From the NCBI GenBank assembly GCA_022410635.1, contig JAJVDF010000251.1:312482-376481 (forward strand): a DNA stretch of 64,000 nucleotides, in the 5' to 3' direction. Origin of the DNA: Tretioscincus oriximinensis. Taxonomy: Eukaryota; Chordata; Lepidosauria; Squamata; Gymnophthalmidae. Made by a program: the position numbers and the translations under genes. Position 1 is the stretch's first letter. Each line of letters begins with the position of its first letter. The notes under the pieces were generated by a model. The model had not been told where the DNA came from. It saw only the letters and a program-made list of their open reading frames with translations, and made no database searches. Positions 12,590 through 24,800 of the stretch are shown piece by piece.

Positions 12590-12800
12590 TCCTATCATAA
12601 GAACGTGGGGAGCCCTGTTGAATGGGACCTGAGGCCATTTAGTCCAGCGATCTGCCTCCACACAGTGGCCCATCTGGTAGTAATAGAAGGCGACAAACTC
12701 TCACCTGTTTTCAGCTCCCTGCAAATGGTATCTCAGGATTACTGCCTGTTGCTCCATCCCGGGGGGAGGAACAAGACATCCATCCTGGTAGCTATTTATC
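12590..12800 (-). repeat. CR1 LINE 3' end, antisense
   Basis: The reversed sequence has the CR1 terminus (taagaacg.., agtccagcgatctgcct.cacacagtggccca) and the ctgttgctccatccc block. It faces the sense copy at 13045-13395 across an (ATT)n array. Confidence 0.75.
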
Positions 12801-12831
12801 ATCATCGCTGCCATTATACTACTACTACTAC

Positions 12832-12980
<149 letters not shown>

Positions 12981-13044
12981 CATCAAGGGCTCTAGTTTTT
13001 TGTTTTTAAAAATAAAATCAAGATTTAAAAAATAAGTTAATGTT

Positions 13045-13395
13045 TCAAAGGAAAGTATTTTTTCACCCAGAGGGTCATCGGCCTGTGGAATTTACTTCCC
13101 GAAGAGGTAGTAGGAGCTAACAGCTTGGATAGTTTCAAGACAGGACTAGACAGGTTTATGGACACTAAGGGTATAAATGGATACTAGGATAGTTGTCTGG
13201 ATGTCGCCTCCGGGATGGAGCAACAGGCAGGACTCTTGAAATACCATTTGCAGGGAGTCATGAACAGGTGCATATTTTGCTTTCCTCTGTTTGGACTGCC
13301 CAGGGGCATCTGGTGGGCCTCTGTGTGACACAGAATGCTGGACTTGATGGGCTGTGGCCTGATCCAGTATGGCTCTTCTTATGTTCTTATGTTCT
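13045..13395 (+). repeat. CR1 LINE 3' end, sense
   Basis: It reads from aaagtattttttcacccaga, through gcctgtggaatttacttccc and ttggatagtttcaagacagg, to gatccagtatggctcttctt and the terminal atgttcttatgtt. It is near-identical to 1-280. Confidence 0.85.
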
Positions 13396-13423
13396 AAATA
13401 TTTAAAACATCTTTGCTATGAAT

Positions 13424-13461
13424 GTGTGGTTGCCAGGATATTACCCCTGGCAACTACACAC
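13424..13461. repeat. Short hairpin, 14-bp stem
   Basis: gtgtggttgccagg at 13424-13437 pairs, with one mismatch, with cctggcaactacac on the other side of a short loop. It lies just beyond the CR1 terminus. Possibly the stub of a miniature element. Confidence 0.5.
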
Positions 13462-13739
13462 TCGAGCCACGTTAAAACAAAAAGAAAATAAAGTTAAAAA
13501 GGAAAGTGGGAAGAGATCAATCTCTTCAAAATGCATCACCTATTAACAAATACAATATTCAAATCTCAAATACAATGTTTTTCTAAAAGAAGAAAGGGTT
13601 CTGCCAAGTCTTTCTGCCATTTTGAATATTTGTGTTTATAAGTACAGTTAGAAAAGTAATTAGAAATAAGAGAAACTCTTTTAAAAAGTGGAAAAAGATT
13701 AACCCCCACAGGAGAACAAGAGGGAACATAAATTGTTGC

Positions 13740-14900
13740 AGAATAAACCAGAAATAAGAATTGTACCAGAGAAGTAATTGAACCACTAGATGGCAATGGA
13801 CAGAAGGGGATAAGCACAGAGGACATGGAGATTGAAAAAAAACTAAATGAATTCTTTGCCTCTGTTTTCTGTGTAGAGGACAGAGGGCATACACTTGCAA
13901 CTGAATCAATCTTCTTAGGAGGGCATCAGAGGAATTAAACTGGATAGAGATAACAAGGGAGGAAGCTCTTGCATGCCTTAATAAGCTTAATATTAATAAA
14001 TCCATCCTGGCATTCACCCCAGAATTCTTAAAGAATTCAAATGAGAAATTGTTGAACTTCTAACCAAAATATATATCAGGCACTGTGCCTGAGAATTGGG
14101 CTGGGATGTGGGGAAGCAATCTTCAAAAAAGGTTTCAGAGGTGATCCAGGAAATTATAGACCAGTCAGTTTAACAATCAGCTCCAGATAAAGAAAACCAT
14201 AATTAAAGGCAAAATTACAATGCACATAGATGAACATGCATTGCTGAATGAAACTCTGCCTGCAAAGATAAATCATTTCTTATAAACTTGCTAGAATTAT
14301 TTGAGAGTGTTAATAAATACGTGAATAGAGGGAATCCAGTTGATATTGTCTATCTGGATTTTCAGAAGGATTTTGATAAAGTCCCTTATCAAAGGCTCCT
14401 AAATAAACTCTTCAGTAATGGAATAAGAGGATAGGTCCTTTTCCTAGATAGGTGACTGACTAAAAGAAAATAGATGGTCATAAAAAACAGTCAGGTCTTT
14501 GGGTAGAAGCATATGTGAAGTGAAATACCACAGGGTTTAGTATTAGGACCTGTGCTTTTTAACATAATCATAAATGATCTCGATGCTGTGATAAATAGCG
14601 ATATAGCAAAGTTTGCTGACAACACTAAACTATTCAGGGTAAAGAAAATGGAAAGTGATTGTAAAGAGCTCCAGAGAGGTCTCATGAAATTGTGTGAGTA
14701 AGCAACAAAGTGCCAAATGCACTCAATCTAAGCAAGTTATGCACATTTGGGCAAAGCACTGCAATTAATCTTGTCAACTGATGGGGACTAAGCTTTCCAT
14801 AATAGAGCAGGAAAGGGGTCTTGGAAAATTAGTGGACAGCACAATGATGGTGTCAACCCAGTGTGTGGTAGCAGTGAAAAAAGCCCTTTCTTATCATTCA
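13740..14900 (+). pseudogene. Decayed CR1 LINE reverse-transcriptase fragment
   Basis: Translation with frame changes and stops shows non-LTR reverse-transcriptase blocks in order: a FFKKGFRGDPGNYRPVSL-like segment near 14130, YLDFQKDFDKVPY near 14350, IPQGLVLGPVLFN near 14530 and KFADNTKLF near 14610. The catalytic FADD motif has become FADN. Many in-frame stops show it is dead. It is separate from the 3' end at 13045. Confidence 0.8.
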
Positions 14901-17264
14901 TGTTAAGCAGAAATACTATCTACTTACAACTCCTGAAGTTCTGAATTCATTTCTAAATTGACTAATGGTTAAATGGTCAAATTTTATTCCTTCTATCACT
15001 AAAACCAAACAAACAAAGCAGTATTTTTCCTCTTCCCCTATTTACATGTCATGAATAGTTATTGAAGGGAGTTAATGTTTCTAGTTTGTTTGATATTTCT
15101 GTATTATCTACCATATATATATATGGGAGTGAAGAAGATACTTCGAGGCAGATACACTGAGTTCAACAATTGTGCACCAAAATGGGGGGAAATAATTGAT
15201 AAAGACAAAAATATTTTGGAGAAGGAAAGTCTGTATAAAATATTGATCTTATTGTATAGACATTTAAATATTGAGATTATTGGGCCATTCCTTGCTGTTA
15301 AATAGGAGGAGAGGGGGGAAGAAGACAATTTAGGCCATGAGGTGAGTTAAGGATGATGTCTGATGTAAAAACTGAATGGAGATTTATTTGCAAATGTTTG
15401 AGTGTTTCTAGTATTATGTTTAACTTGTAAGTAACGTTTATTTAAAAGCAAAAATAATTGTCCAAGTTATATGTAACTATCTGTTTTATGAAACAAAAGA
15501 AACATTAAGAAAAACCAACAGTGATATAAAAGTAGCACTATTCTTCATGTGTTGTGAAAAGAGCATTATGATTGCAGCTGTGTTTTTTGATCTATGTGAA
15601 TTCTAAAACTCCTTCCTGTGGGTGGGTCAATGCCTCTCATCCTTATAGATCCTATAGGCCCGTATTTCCATTGTGTATTGCTCTTCATTGTACTTCCCAT
15701 TGTACTTTACTAGCGAAGGTATCCCTCCTATGACCTTGCATTTTTCCTGCCACCATTATTTTCACTTGCTAAATTATTGAGTCTTTCCTACTATAGCAAG
15801 ATGACTCAAAGAGTTTATGTCAGATATTTCCAAGAAATTTACATTTACAGAGAAACTTGAAAAGTACATTTTAAATAACATTTTGGTCGCCCTATGGTTT
15901 CACAACCTCCTTCTTCCACAAGATCGCCTTCACAGTGATGACTCATTCATAGGAGATATGCTGCAAGACCTTCAATGGGATGGGGGAGGATTGGAGCAAC
16001 ATTTGAAAGCATCAGAGATATTCCTTGGGTTCATGTATAAGATGCTACTTGCTGCCTCCAACAAATGTGTATCATTCACTGGATCCTCAAGTGCCTCCAC
16101 ATTTTGAAACAGAGAACCAAAGTGTCCTATGTTAGAATAAACAAGGTGTTCTTGGTGATGTGCCAATCATAGGCCCAGGCATGCTTTTTATCCAGTCACA
16201 TTTCTTATTCCTAGGAACAGGAATGTTGCTGCCTGTGGAAGTACAAAAGGCAGGAAATATTCCCCCTGGATAGCAGATGGGAATGGTTTGCAGTGACCAC
16301 TCCCTGAAGTTATGAAAAAAAGTAAGCTAAACTAACATCATACCAACAGCAGACATCATCAAAGGTGAGATACAAATGGAGTCACTGAAGAGGCCATCCA
16401 GATATTGCTAAACTACAGGACTCATGAGTCATGTAAGCTTGACCATTGCCAAGAAATTATGGAAACTACCAGTAATGTTTGAATAGCCATAGTTCGGCCA
16501 CCAAATCTTATAGGATATATTTCTCCCCCCCAAAAAAATCAACACTAGAATAAGGACTGAGCATAGGGTAAAGACATTTAGCATAAGCTACTGAAGGAGG
16601 AGAGGTATCAAATTAAGAATGAGGAAAGATGAGGTGGTTGACTGGACCTGTACTAAGCATTTTTAGTCATAAAATCAAGCCAACTCTTTGTTGCCCCATA
16701 ATCTTATGTCCTCCACTGCCTCCCCAAGGTACTTCAAGCTCATATCCATTGCATCTATGACATTATGATCCTAATCATATATTTACTTTTTATCCTTCTT
16801 CAGTCCTGAGGAATGAACTTAATTTCATTCAAGCAAATTCCTTGTCATTTCTTCTGGGGCACACTGCAAATAAAACTATTAATATTCTGATTCATATTGA
16901 GCTTGTAAGTTGGAGAGACCTTAATGGAAACTGGCCAAAGCTCAAGTTGGCATGGAATGTTTGCCAATGCTAGGAATTACATCTAAAGAACATCTAGAGA
17001 CCTCAGGTTGAACAGCTTTGATCAATTATATTCTCAGAAGATATTGTTGGTAGAAGTGGAAGCAGATGAAAGTTCATTTGCTAGTCTCATTCCACTTTCT
17101 TAACAACCCAAATTGATCAAGATAGTTTACTGCATGTTAAGATAAGGTATGTCTTTTGCAGTCTCATAATTACAAAACTTTATTCTTGCATTTCCAAAAT
17201 AGTTGTCTCAATCACAAATACTAGAACTAGGAGGAAACTGATGGATAGATGAGTGAGAACAGAC

Positions 17265-17590
17265 AAAGGAAAGTATTTTTTTATCCAGAGGGTCATTGGC
17301 CTGTGGAATTTACTTCCAGAAGAGGTGAGGGTAGCAAGCAGCCTGGACAGCTTTAAGACAGGATTAGACAAGTTTATTGACACCAAGGGTATAAATAGGT
17401 ACTAGGAGGGATCATTTGATACTGCCTCCTGGATGGAGCAACAGACAGCATTCCTGTAATACCATTTGCAGGGAGTTGAGGACAGGTGAAGATTTTGCCT
17501 TCTTCTGTTTCAGATTGCCCAGGTGCAGTTGGTGGGCCACTGTGTGAGACAGAATGCTGGACTAGGTGGGCCCAGACCTTTTATTTCTTA
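17265..17590 (+). repeat. CR1 LINE 3' end, sense
   Basis: It has the block atccagagggtcattggcct, then cctggacagctttaagacag and accatttgcagggagt, ending near gctggactaggtgggcccag. The subfamily is a little different from 1-280. Confidence 0.8.
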
Positions 17591-17954
17591 TGTCCTTGTC
17601 CTTTTTTATTATCTTCCTCACTAATTCAGGAATCCTTAACTTCTTCTATTGTCCAGTTACCTATAGAAATGTTCTGGGACTCTAAAACTGTTTTTTCTTT
17701 ACATGTGGAATGTGGGATTGAACAAATGGAGTGCAGATTGTGTCATTACATTAGTCCCTAATACCTACCAGTATTTGAAAGTTGAAGGCAAAAGGAAAAG
17801 GGGATTGAAGACAAAATGAGAAGGAGAGCACCAAGGGTGAAATGAAGTGTCATGGAGACAACTTACATGAGCTTGACTTCAAGAGGCAGTAGAGAAAGAG
17901 AGGGGCTGGCAGTCTACGGTCCATGGGATCACAAAGAGTCCGACACTTGAAAAA

Positions 17955-18095
17955 CTTTGCCAATTATAGTAAATTATCTTGATCTGTTTTAGGCTCTGTT
18001 TGCATAGGCTCAGTAACGCATTTAGGACCTCAAAGGGATTGCTGAGCCTGTGGAAACAAGACCTAAAACAGATCAAACTAATCCATTATTACCAA
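17955..18095. mobile_element. Hairpin MITE
   Basis: gatctgttttaggctctgttt at the left pairs with aaacaagacctaaaacagatc at the right. The arms continue outward over ccaattatag and taatccattattacc with mismatches. The two long frames on opposite strands here are mirror images of one another. Confidence 0.65.
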
Positions 18096-18159
18096 AGTGG
18101 GTCAAATCAGGTAAATGCAAATCAAGACTTAGTTTCACATTTAATTAGAATCTTATATG

Positions 18160-18667
18160 AAAGTCCAGCAAAGGGGCTAGCAGCACCTTGAGACTAACTT
18201 GAGAAAAGTGGTTGGCATAAGCTTTCGTAGACAGGTCTACTTCTTCAGATGCTGAGGGACTAATGCCAGGGTCAGGTATTTATAGGGAAATGTGTATGGG
18301 AGAAGACAAAGCATATGCAACTGTAGGGAGGTGTTGAATTGCAGGTAAATAGCAGGAACTAATCTCCTTAAAAAGACAGGTAAATAGCAGGAACTAATCC
18401 TCTTATGTAAAAAAGTGCCTGGGGCAACAAGGTGCAATGTCTGGTAGAGAATCAATCAAATACTTAACAGGTGTCATAAAAATGTATAGTTGGCCAGGAA
18501 ACCATTGTCTCTGTTAAGTCCTTTGCTGATGGCCTGGAACTTGGAATGTATTCAAGTTCTGCTGCTTCTCTTTCAAATCTTCCTTTGTAGTTTCTTTGTT
18601 CAAGAACTGCAGTCCTGAGGTCTGAGAGAGAATGTCCTGGAAGGTTAAAATGTTCAGCAACTGGTTT
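18160..18667 (-). mobile_element. Penelope-like retroelement fragment, C-terminal GIY-YIG-region and 3' UTR
   Basis: On the minus strand an open stretch 18667-18464 (stop TAA at 18464) reads PVAEHFNLPGHSLSDLRTAV and later GRFEREAAELEYI. This resembles the end of the GIY-YIG endonuclease domain of Penelope-like elements (VxEHFN.PGHS.xDL). The following UTR holds gaagtagacctgtctacga and gtctcaaggtgct, matching several short repeats in this window. It is truncated and inactive. Confidence 0.7.
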
Positions 18668-18854
18668 CTGTGTGTTTCCTTATATGAAGCTGTTAAAGAA
18701 TTTCAATGCAAGAGTCATAGCAGAGCTCTTAGCTGAAAAGAGGAAGGCTGATTTGCTGGCGTATGTGCACTTCCTTTCCTGAGAAACCCTCCTAAGATCC
18801 CTAGGCAGTATTAAAGCAGATTTCAGAAGAGGTTTGAGGCAAGGTCTGACTGAG

Positions 18855-21800
18855 ATGGCAGGAATCTATAGGAAGTGTGAAGAACCTGACCACATTCTGA
18901 TCAAAGACAACATGGAAGGCACAATGCAACGAAAAACAGGTAAGTTCCATTTCCAGACTGCTGCTGTTATGATGATGATGATGTTGATGATGCTATGAAG
19001 CTGAAATAGATAACTCTCCACCAGCTTCTGTGATAAAGAAACTTGAGTTTCTTTGTCAGAATCATTAGAAGGGCTGCTTTCAAGAATGAGTGATGTACAG
19101 CTTTGCCTGTACAAACAATTCTGCTTTTTGCAGAGAGGGCGATTTAATAAGGTCCCTATAAACACAGATGGCTTTGCAGGAGGAGATCATCTGGCATAAA
19201 GACACTGGTCAATTTGGAATAACATGATTATGCAATGCTCACCTGTTTGAGTCAATGGCAAGATCCCCCCCAAAATGAAGTATGGGAAACCTATATGTAG
19301 TTAATAATTAATAATTGATATTTGATGAATAACAAATATTAATGATTGTGTATTAAATATTAATAAAATTATTAACACACTTATAAGAAATTTAATACAT
19401 GCATAATTATGCATTTTAATGTGTTCGGTTCAGCTCTTTTAATTCAGATGTGCCAGTGCTCCCATTATATAATAAAGTAGCCTAACTATCTAATTTGACC
19501 AGCATGATTACGCTATATTTATAGAATCAGGTAGCAAGTAGTAGTCAATTCTCTGATAAACATCTGGTCTGTTTCTATCAATGCTGCTGCTGCTAGCCAG
19601 AGTAGAGGACGCAATACTGGCTAATAATTTAATACTATTTATTTATTAAAAACAGGTTAAACTCATTCCAGGATTGTAATCCTGGAAGCACCCATTGCGC
19701 TTAGTACTGCTTACACTCTCATACACCCTCACTCATACTCACTCACACACAGACAAACAAACGCATATACTATAGCAGCCTACATTTTTAGGTTACAACA
19801 GTATCTTGCAGTTAAGTCAGTAGCTGGACTAGTCTTGTTTAACAATCAATAAGAGTCAACTCTTCCGTTGCATGAACCTAACAACTGGGGTTGAAGTGAC
19901 CTTTTCTCCCCTCTTTCCTAATCTTCCTATGTGGGTGGGCATTCCCATCAGTTCTAGAACTGCTTCCTCTTTTCATAAATTTTGGGTAGATGCCAAGAGC
20001 AACAGCCTTTTTTGCACAAAACTACAAGATTCAGAACAATGCCAAATCTGGCCTTAGTAAACACAAATGGATGGAAAATTCAAGCGTCCCTTCAGAATTC
20101 AGGATGAATCAAAGTCTAAGGCTACTCAATTTTCAACACTGATTATATCAATTTTGGCACAGTCCATGTTGATCATTACAGCCTCCCCAAACTGCCTTCC
20201 CATTCGCCTCCCTCCTGTGTTTTGCAGCGTCTGTGTATTATTCCATGACTCAAGACAGAGAGGTCTTTGCATTACATGTATTTAATCTGAATTTCTCCTT
20301 ACCATTTCAAGTCAGATAAATTAAGTAGCCTCTCATTTGACTTCATTTTGGACAATGCTTTCATTTTTATACCACGAAGAAGTGGTCCAGATCCTTTTCA
20401 GTTTTGGTTATTTGGAAAAACATTTGCCTTTTGGAGTTCATTTTCAGTTCTGTTTTGTCTGCCAATGGAGACAAGGCTTAATAAAAGCCGTGTCTCTGAA
20501 CAGCATGTAAATAGGGGGAAATGTTCAAAAGCACCTGAACACTTTTACTTTTAAACCATTATCAGTTTATCTTTAGTTCTGAAGACTCTTTTTTCCCCAT
20601 GCTTAAACTAAAAAAAGATTTAAAGTAAAAGTATAATCACAGCTTTAGAAGCAGTGATCATATATTAATGCATTCCAACTTGCACTTTCTGACCCCAGGT
20701 CATTTCCTTCCAAAAACAGATCAGATGTAGCAGTATTAGCAAAAAATAATCTATCCCTGCCAAGCCAAGCCCTATCATATGGCAGAATTCACCAACAGCT
20801 TCCAACTGCAAAAAATGTGAGTAGTGGAAGCGAGAAGCTGGAATATAGAGCTTTCTCTGAACTTCCTTACCATGGAACGCCCTAATTATATACTTGTTTT
20901 CTAACCTTCTTCAATTAAGAAGAATGAGTTTAATACTATTTGTTTATTTATTAAAAACAGGTTAAACTCATTCTTTACTCTGAAGAAGGCTTTATAAAAG
21001 ATATGTGACCAAGATGCAAGTAAGAGAGAAATCACTGTGTCAGTATTTGCACTGTTATTCTGCTGTTCTAAATTTCCTTTCTTCCCCCTTGCCTATCATT
21101 CACAGGCTACCTGCTACAGCGCTGGAGATATTGTTCAGAAGGAGCATCTATACCTATCTTATACGTTGCACATGTGGTATCATTTCTGTTGTGGATCATC
21201 TTCCTTTCTGTAATGTTTTCCAAATGTACGGATCCCTCAGTCAACTATGTTTCTGATCAAATACAAATAACTTTTTTAAGGGTTCTGCTCAACAAGCTGC
21301 AAATGTAGCATGAATATTAATGATTGTGCATTAAATATTAATAAAATTATTAACACACTTATGAGAAATTTAATACATGCATAATTATGCATTTTAATGT
21401 GTTCGGTTCAGCTCTTTTAATTCAGATGTGCCAGTGCACCCATTATATAATAAAGTAGCCTAACTATCTAATATGACCAGTATGGTTATAGAATCACCTA
21501 TATCACCATTTTAGGAAAAAATCATTTCAAAATCCCAACATTTCTAATATGCCTGTTCAAGAAAACTCAACACATCCCTTTGCTCCTTCTTTTTTTTTTA
21601 CTCTGCTATTGCCTCAGTGCTTGATCCTATATAGTTTACTTTATTAAGTGATCATTCAATCAATATCTGGAAGCACTCCTTAGCTAATGAATCTTGGAAT
21701 TGTGCGCAAACTATTAATTGTAAAGTAAACATTTATTCATATTGAAACTTACAAGCGTAGGATAGAGGCCAATGAGTTATAAAATTGTAACAACAGCAAC

Positions 21801-24800
21801 AATAACATCCTTGAAGTTTTTTCACTTTAATTTGCCCATCCCTAGGAGCCAATCCTTTCGTGGGTCAGAATGGGACAGTTTTCACTAGCTGTCAGTTTGG
21901 GAACATTATGAAAGGATAAAATATTCTTATTGGATTCCAAAGTCAAACATGTACTTTTAATCCAATTTCGGTCCTGAGGCTTGTGAAGGGGAACATTTTT
22001 TCTGCCAGGGTCCATTTGCAGTGCCACACCCCGTCCACACCGTCAGGCCATGACCCTACCTGCCCAGGCTACTCACAAAACCATAGGATTTTCAATGGGG
22101 CCTGCCTCCTCACCTCTCTCTCCATTGCCCTCCACCCTTGCCTCCTTCCCTTTTTGTACTTTACTTCATGTTTTAACAAAGTGAGGAACCGTATATTTAG
22201 CCAGGGAAGCCTAATACCATAGTTCCTGGGGGAGCATGTTACAGGCTCCCCAAGGAAATGGTTCAACGAACCCCAGACCTTACCCCTGCCTTGGGCTATT
22301 GTAAGGGATAACTGATCTTTCCTTAGGAAAAATAAGCCTCTTTTCATTCTCTATAATATATTCCTTCTATGTTCATTGATGGTCAAACTCTGCTTTTTTT
22401 ACACTTTCCAGATTCTGAAATGGCCACGAAGATAGAACAACTACAGAACAATAATGTTTTATTGACAGCCAATGGTAACTATTCTGTTTCAGTACTCCAA
22501 AGGGTTAATATTCCTATATAGAAGCCATATTTTAAAGGACTAATAATTCACATCTAGATCGGTCATACCTTTATTCTAGACCATTTTCAGTTCTGAAAAT
22601 TGGTGCTTAGTCTGTTAACCTCATACTTAAGAATTGTTGATGAATTGAAGATAATTTAAAATAAGAGTGTGAACATGAGAGATTATTAGTATTAGCTGTA
22701 GACTGAGCCGTCCTACCGATGATTTTGAGAGGGTCCAAAAATACTTCCATTTTAACTGCCTTAACTGAATTCTTTTTCATTTTTTTGTGAGAGGAACTTA
22801 ATGGATACAGAAACTTACATCAAATGTTGGAAAATGGCCACTTCTGGATCTCAGCTACAAAAAAACCATATGTTTTCAAACTTTTTAAGTTTGCAAATAA
22901 AAGGGGAACATCTTAAGTACTACTTCCCCAATCCATGGTGATGGCTATTTTTACCCTTGTTTTAGACCCTTTTTACATATAATGTGTTTTAGCTCGATGT
23001 GCATTAGATGCAGTTACACATGTTTGCATTCAGCATCCAGATTTACATTAGATGTGGAACAATAGGTACTGCTCTGGAAATGTCAAATCAATCTATGTGA
23101 TATTTCAGGCATTCACACTGGATCCGGTTCCAGTCAGCAGACTTTGAAATTCAGCTGCAAAAGTGTCAGCATATGCCTTAGCAGAGTTTGGAGCTGAACT
23201 AACTGACTGAAATGCTGACATTCGCTGCAGAAACCAGGTTTCTACCCCACAAAAAAGGGGTCATCTAGTCAGCCTAGTAGTTTGTTATCTCTGGAACCCC
23301 ATTTGTTTACAAATACACCATGGATACTGCCTATTAATCAGTGTTACTACACATACATTGATGATCGGTGTGCTTTGGGAAGCTATTTCTAAGTGTCTAG
23401 TGTGTATTACCACTGTTCCCATGCAGACAATAGAGAGTCATAAGTTCCTTGTAGGCTGACCAGATGATCCCTTTTAGGGGGAGGGGTTGAAAACCCATTT
23501 TCTGGTGCCTCCCAGTTTTTTCTGAGGAATTTCTTTTCAAAAAAAGATTTTTTTCAAAAACCTTTTTGTTTTTTTCTTCAGAAAAAACTGGGAGGCACCC
23601 CAAAACGGGTTTTCAATCTCCTGCAAAAGGGGTCATCTCGTCAACCTACTTAAAGTGCATTAGCAAGCTTGTGCAAAGAAGGGTCTTAATGTCTGGGAGC
23701 CTCCAAATGATAAAGAGAAAGCCAGGTACAAATAGAATGCTAGTTTTGCCCTTTGTCCTTATCTGCAACCAGGGATACCCTTCCTGGAGCTCACTCTGGG
23801 CTTGCTGCACTTTTTGTGGTGAAGCTCCTGGAAGGTCTCTCTGACAATAGGATGAACAGGTTTGTCAAGCAGCTAACCCCTTTACATGGAAGAATGCCCC
23901 CAAATGAAGGTAAAATTCCATATTTTTCCTGGGACCATACTGGGATTGTTACATATATCTATGGGAACCCCAGAAATTTTGATTGAAAATCTAGAATTAT
24001 GGATTATGGAAAATCTAGCATTGTCATTGCATTTTCATAATTCTAAATATATTTTTTTGCATATACATATATTTCATATACAGTATATTTCTTCATATAA
24101 CAGCTCACTCATGGTCAGACTTTTAATCTAGCTTAAATTCAAATGAAAGAATGCATCGACAAAGTGAATAGTAATTTTATTTTTATAATATCTAAACCAA
24201 ATGTAGGTTTTCTGAGGTAAAGAATGCCCAAAGAAGACAGTAGAATCTGGATTAAACCTTAGATGTGACCACAGCCTTGTTCTTATAAAATACTGCATGC
24301 TAGCATGCACAGGGTGGAAAACAAAGGGGATGTGATATCTGTTTCATAGCATCTGAGTATTTTGTAAAATCAACAATTATGTGAATGCCAGGTGAGGTAA
24401 GAAATCGACATTCTACTGATTAGGGAAAGGCAATTTGCTCTTGCTATCTGGAGGCAGTGTTTTAAAAAATTAATTTTCTGCTCTGTTAGTAATAGCTGAA
24501 ATTTGTTGGCTATGGTGCAACAGAATAAAAGACAATTTATTTCTGCCAAACAATACAACTCTGTGCAAGGAAAAACAATGTATAAAATAGGTGATAGGTG
24601 GCCTGGTTAACAAAGACTTCAGTCACACATATGATGGTACTTTTAAACCACCTTCAGCTCTGAAGCTGAAGCACAGGAATGAAAGTCAGAAGAATCATTT
24701 CCCCGTTTTTTCTGGTTTTCCGTCTAGATTTTCAAGGCTGAAGATGGTTTAAAAGCTCTAAATAAAACATACATACAACCGTGCAATGTCCCCTTGATCT

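Larger units (their letters stand above)
14901..18854. other. Intergenic DNA upstream of lectin A
   Basis: No coding exon recognised. It contains a sense CR1 end (17265-17590), a hairpin MITE (17955-18095) and an antisense Penelope-like fragment (18160-18667). The stretch 14950-17200 is AT-rich with scattered microsatellite-like tracts and no supported feature. A promoter for lectin A should lie in the last part but no TATA box was convincing. Confidence 0.55.
18940..21105. other. Lectin A intron 1
   Basis: It has a GT donor at 18940 (GTAAGT) and an AG acceptor ending at 21105 (after a pyrimidine tract). It holds the first member of a 176-bp direct repeat (19335-19510) and two copies of a smaller repeat (19628-19668, 20929-20973). 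No other exon recognised. Confidence 0.75.

Noticed and set aside
17879..18191. Two similar frames on opposite strands (MICFR..HRLSN)
   Set aside because: They are the two arms of a hairpin MITE read on opposite strands.
19335..21489. The direct 176-bp repeats as LTRs of one retroelement
   Set aside because: The interval holds a genuine lectin exon and no gag/pol-like sequence, and there is no TG...CA border or target duplication.
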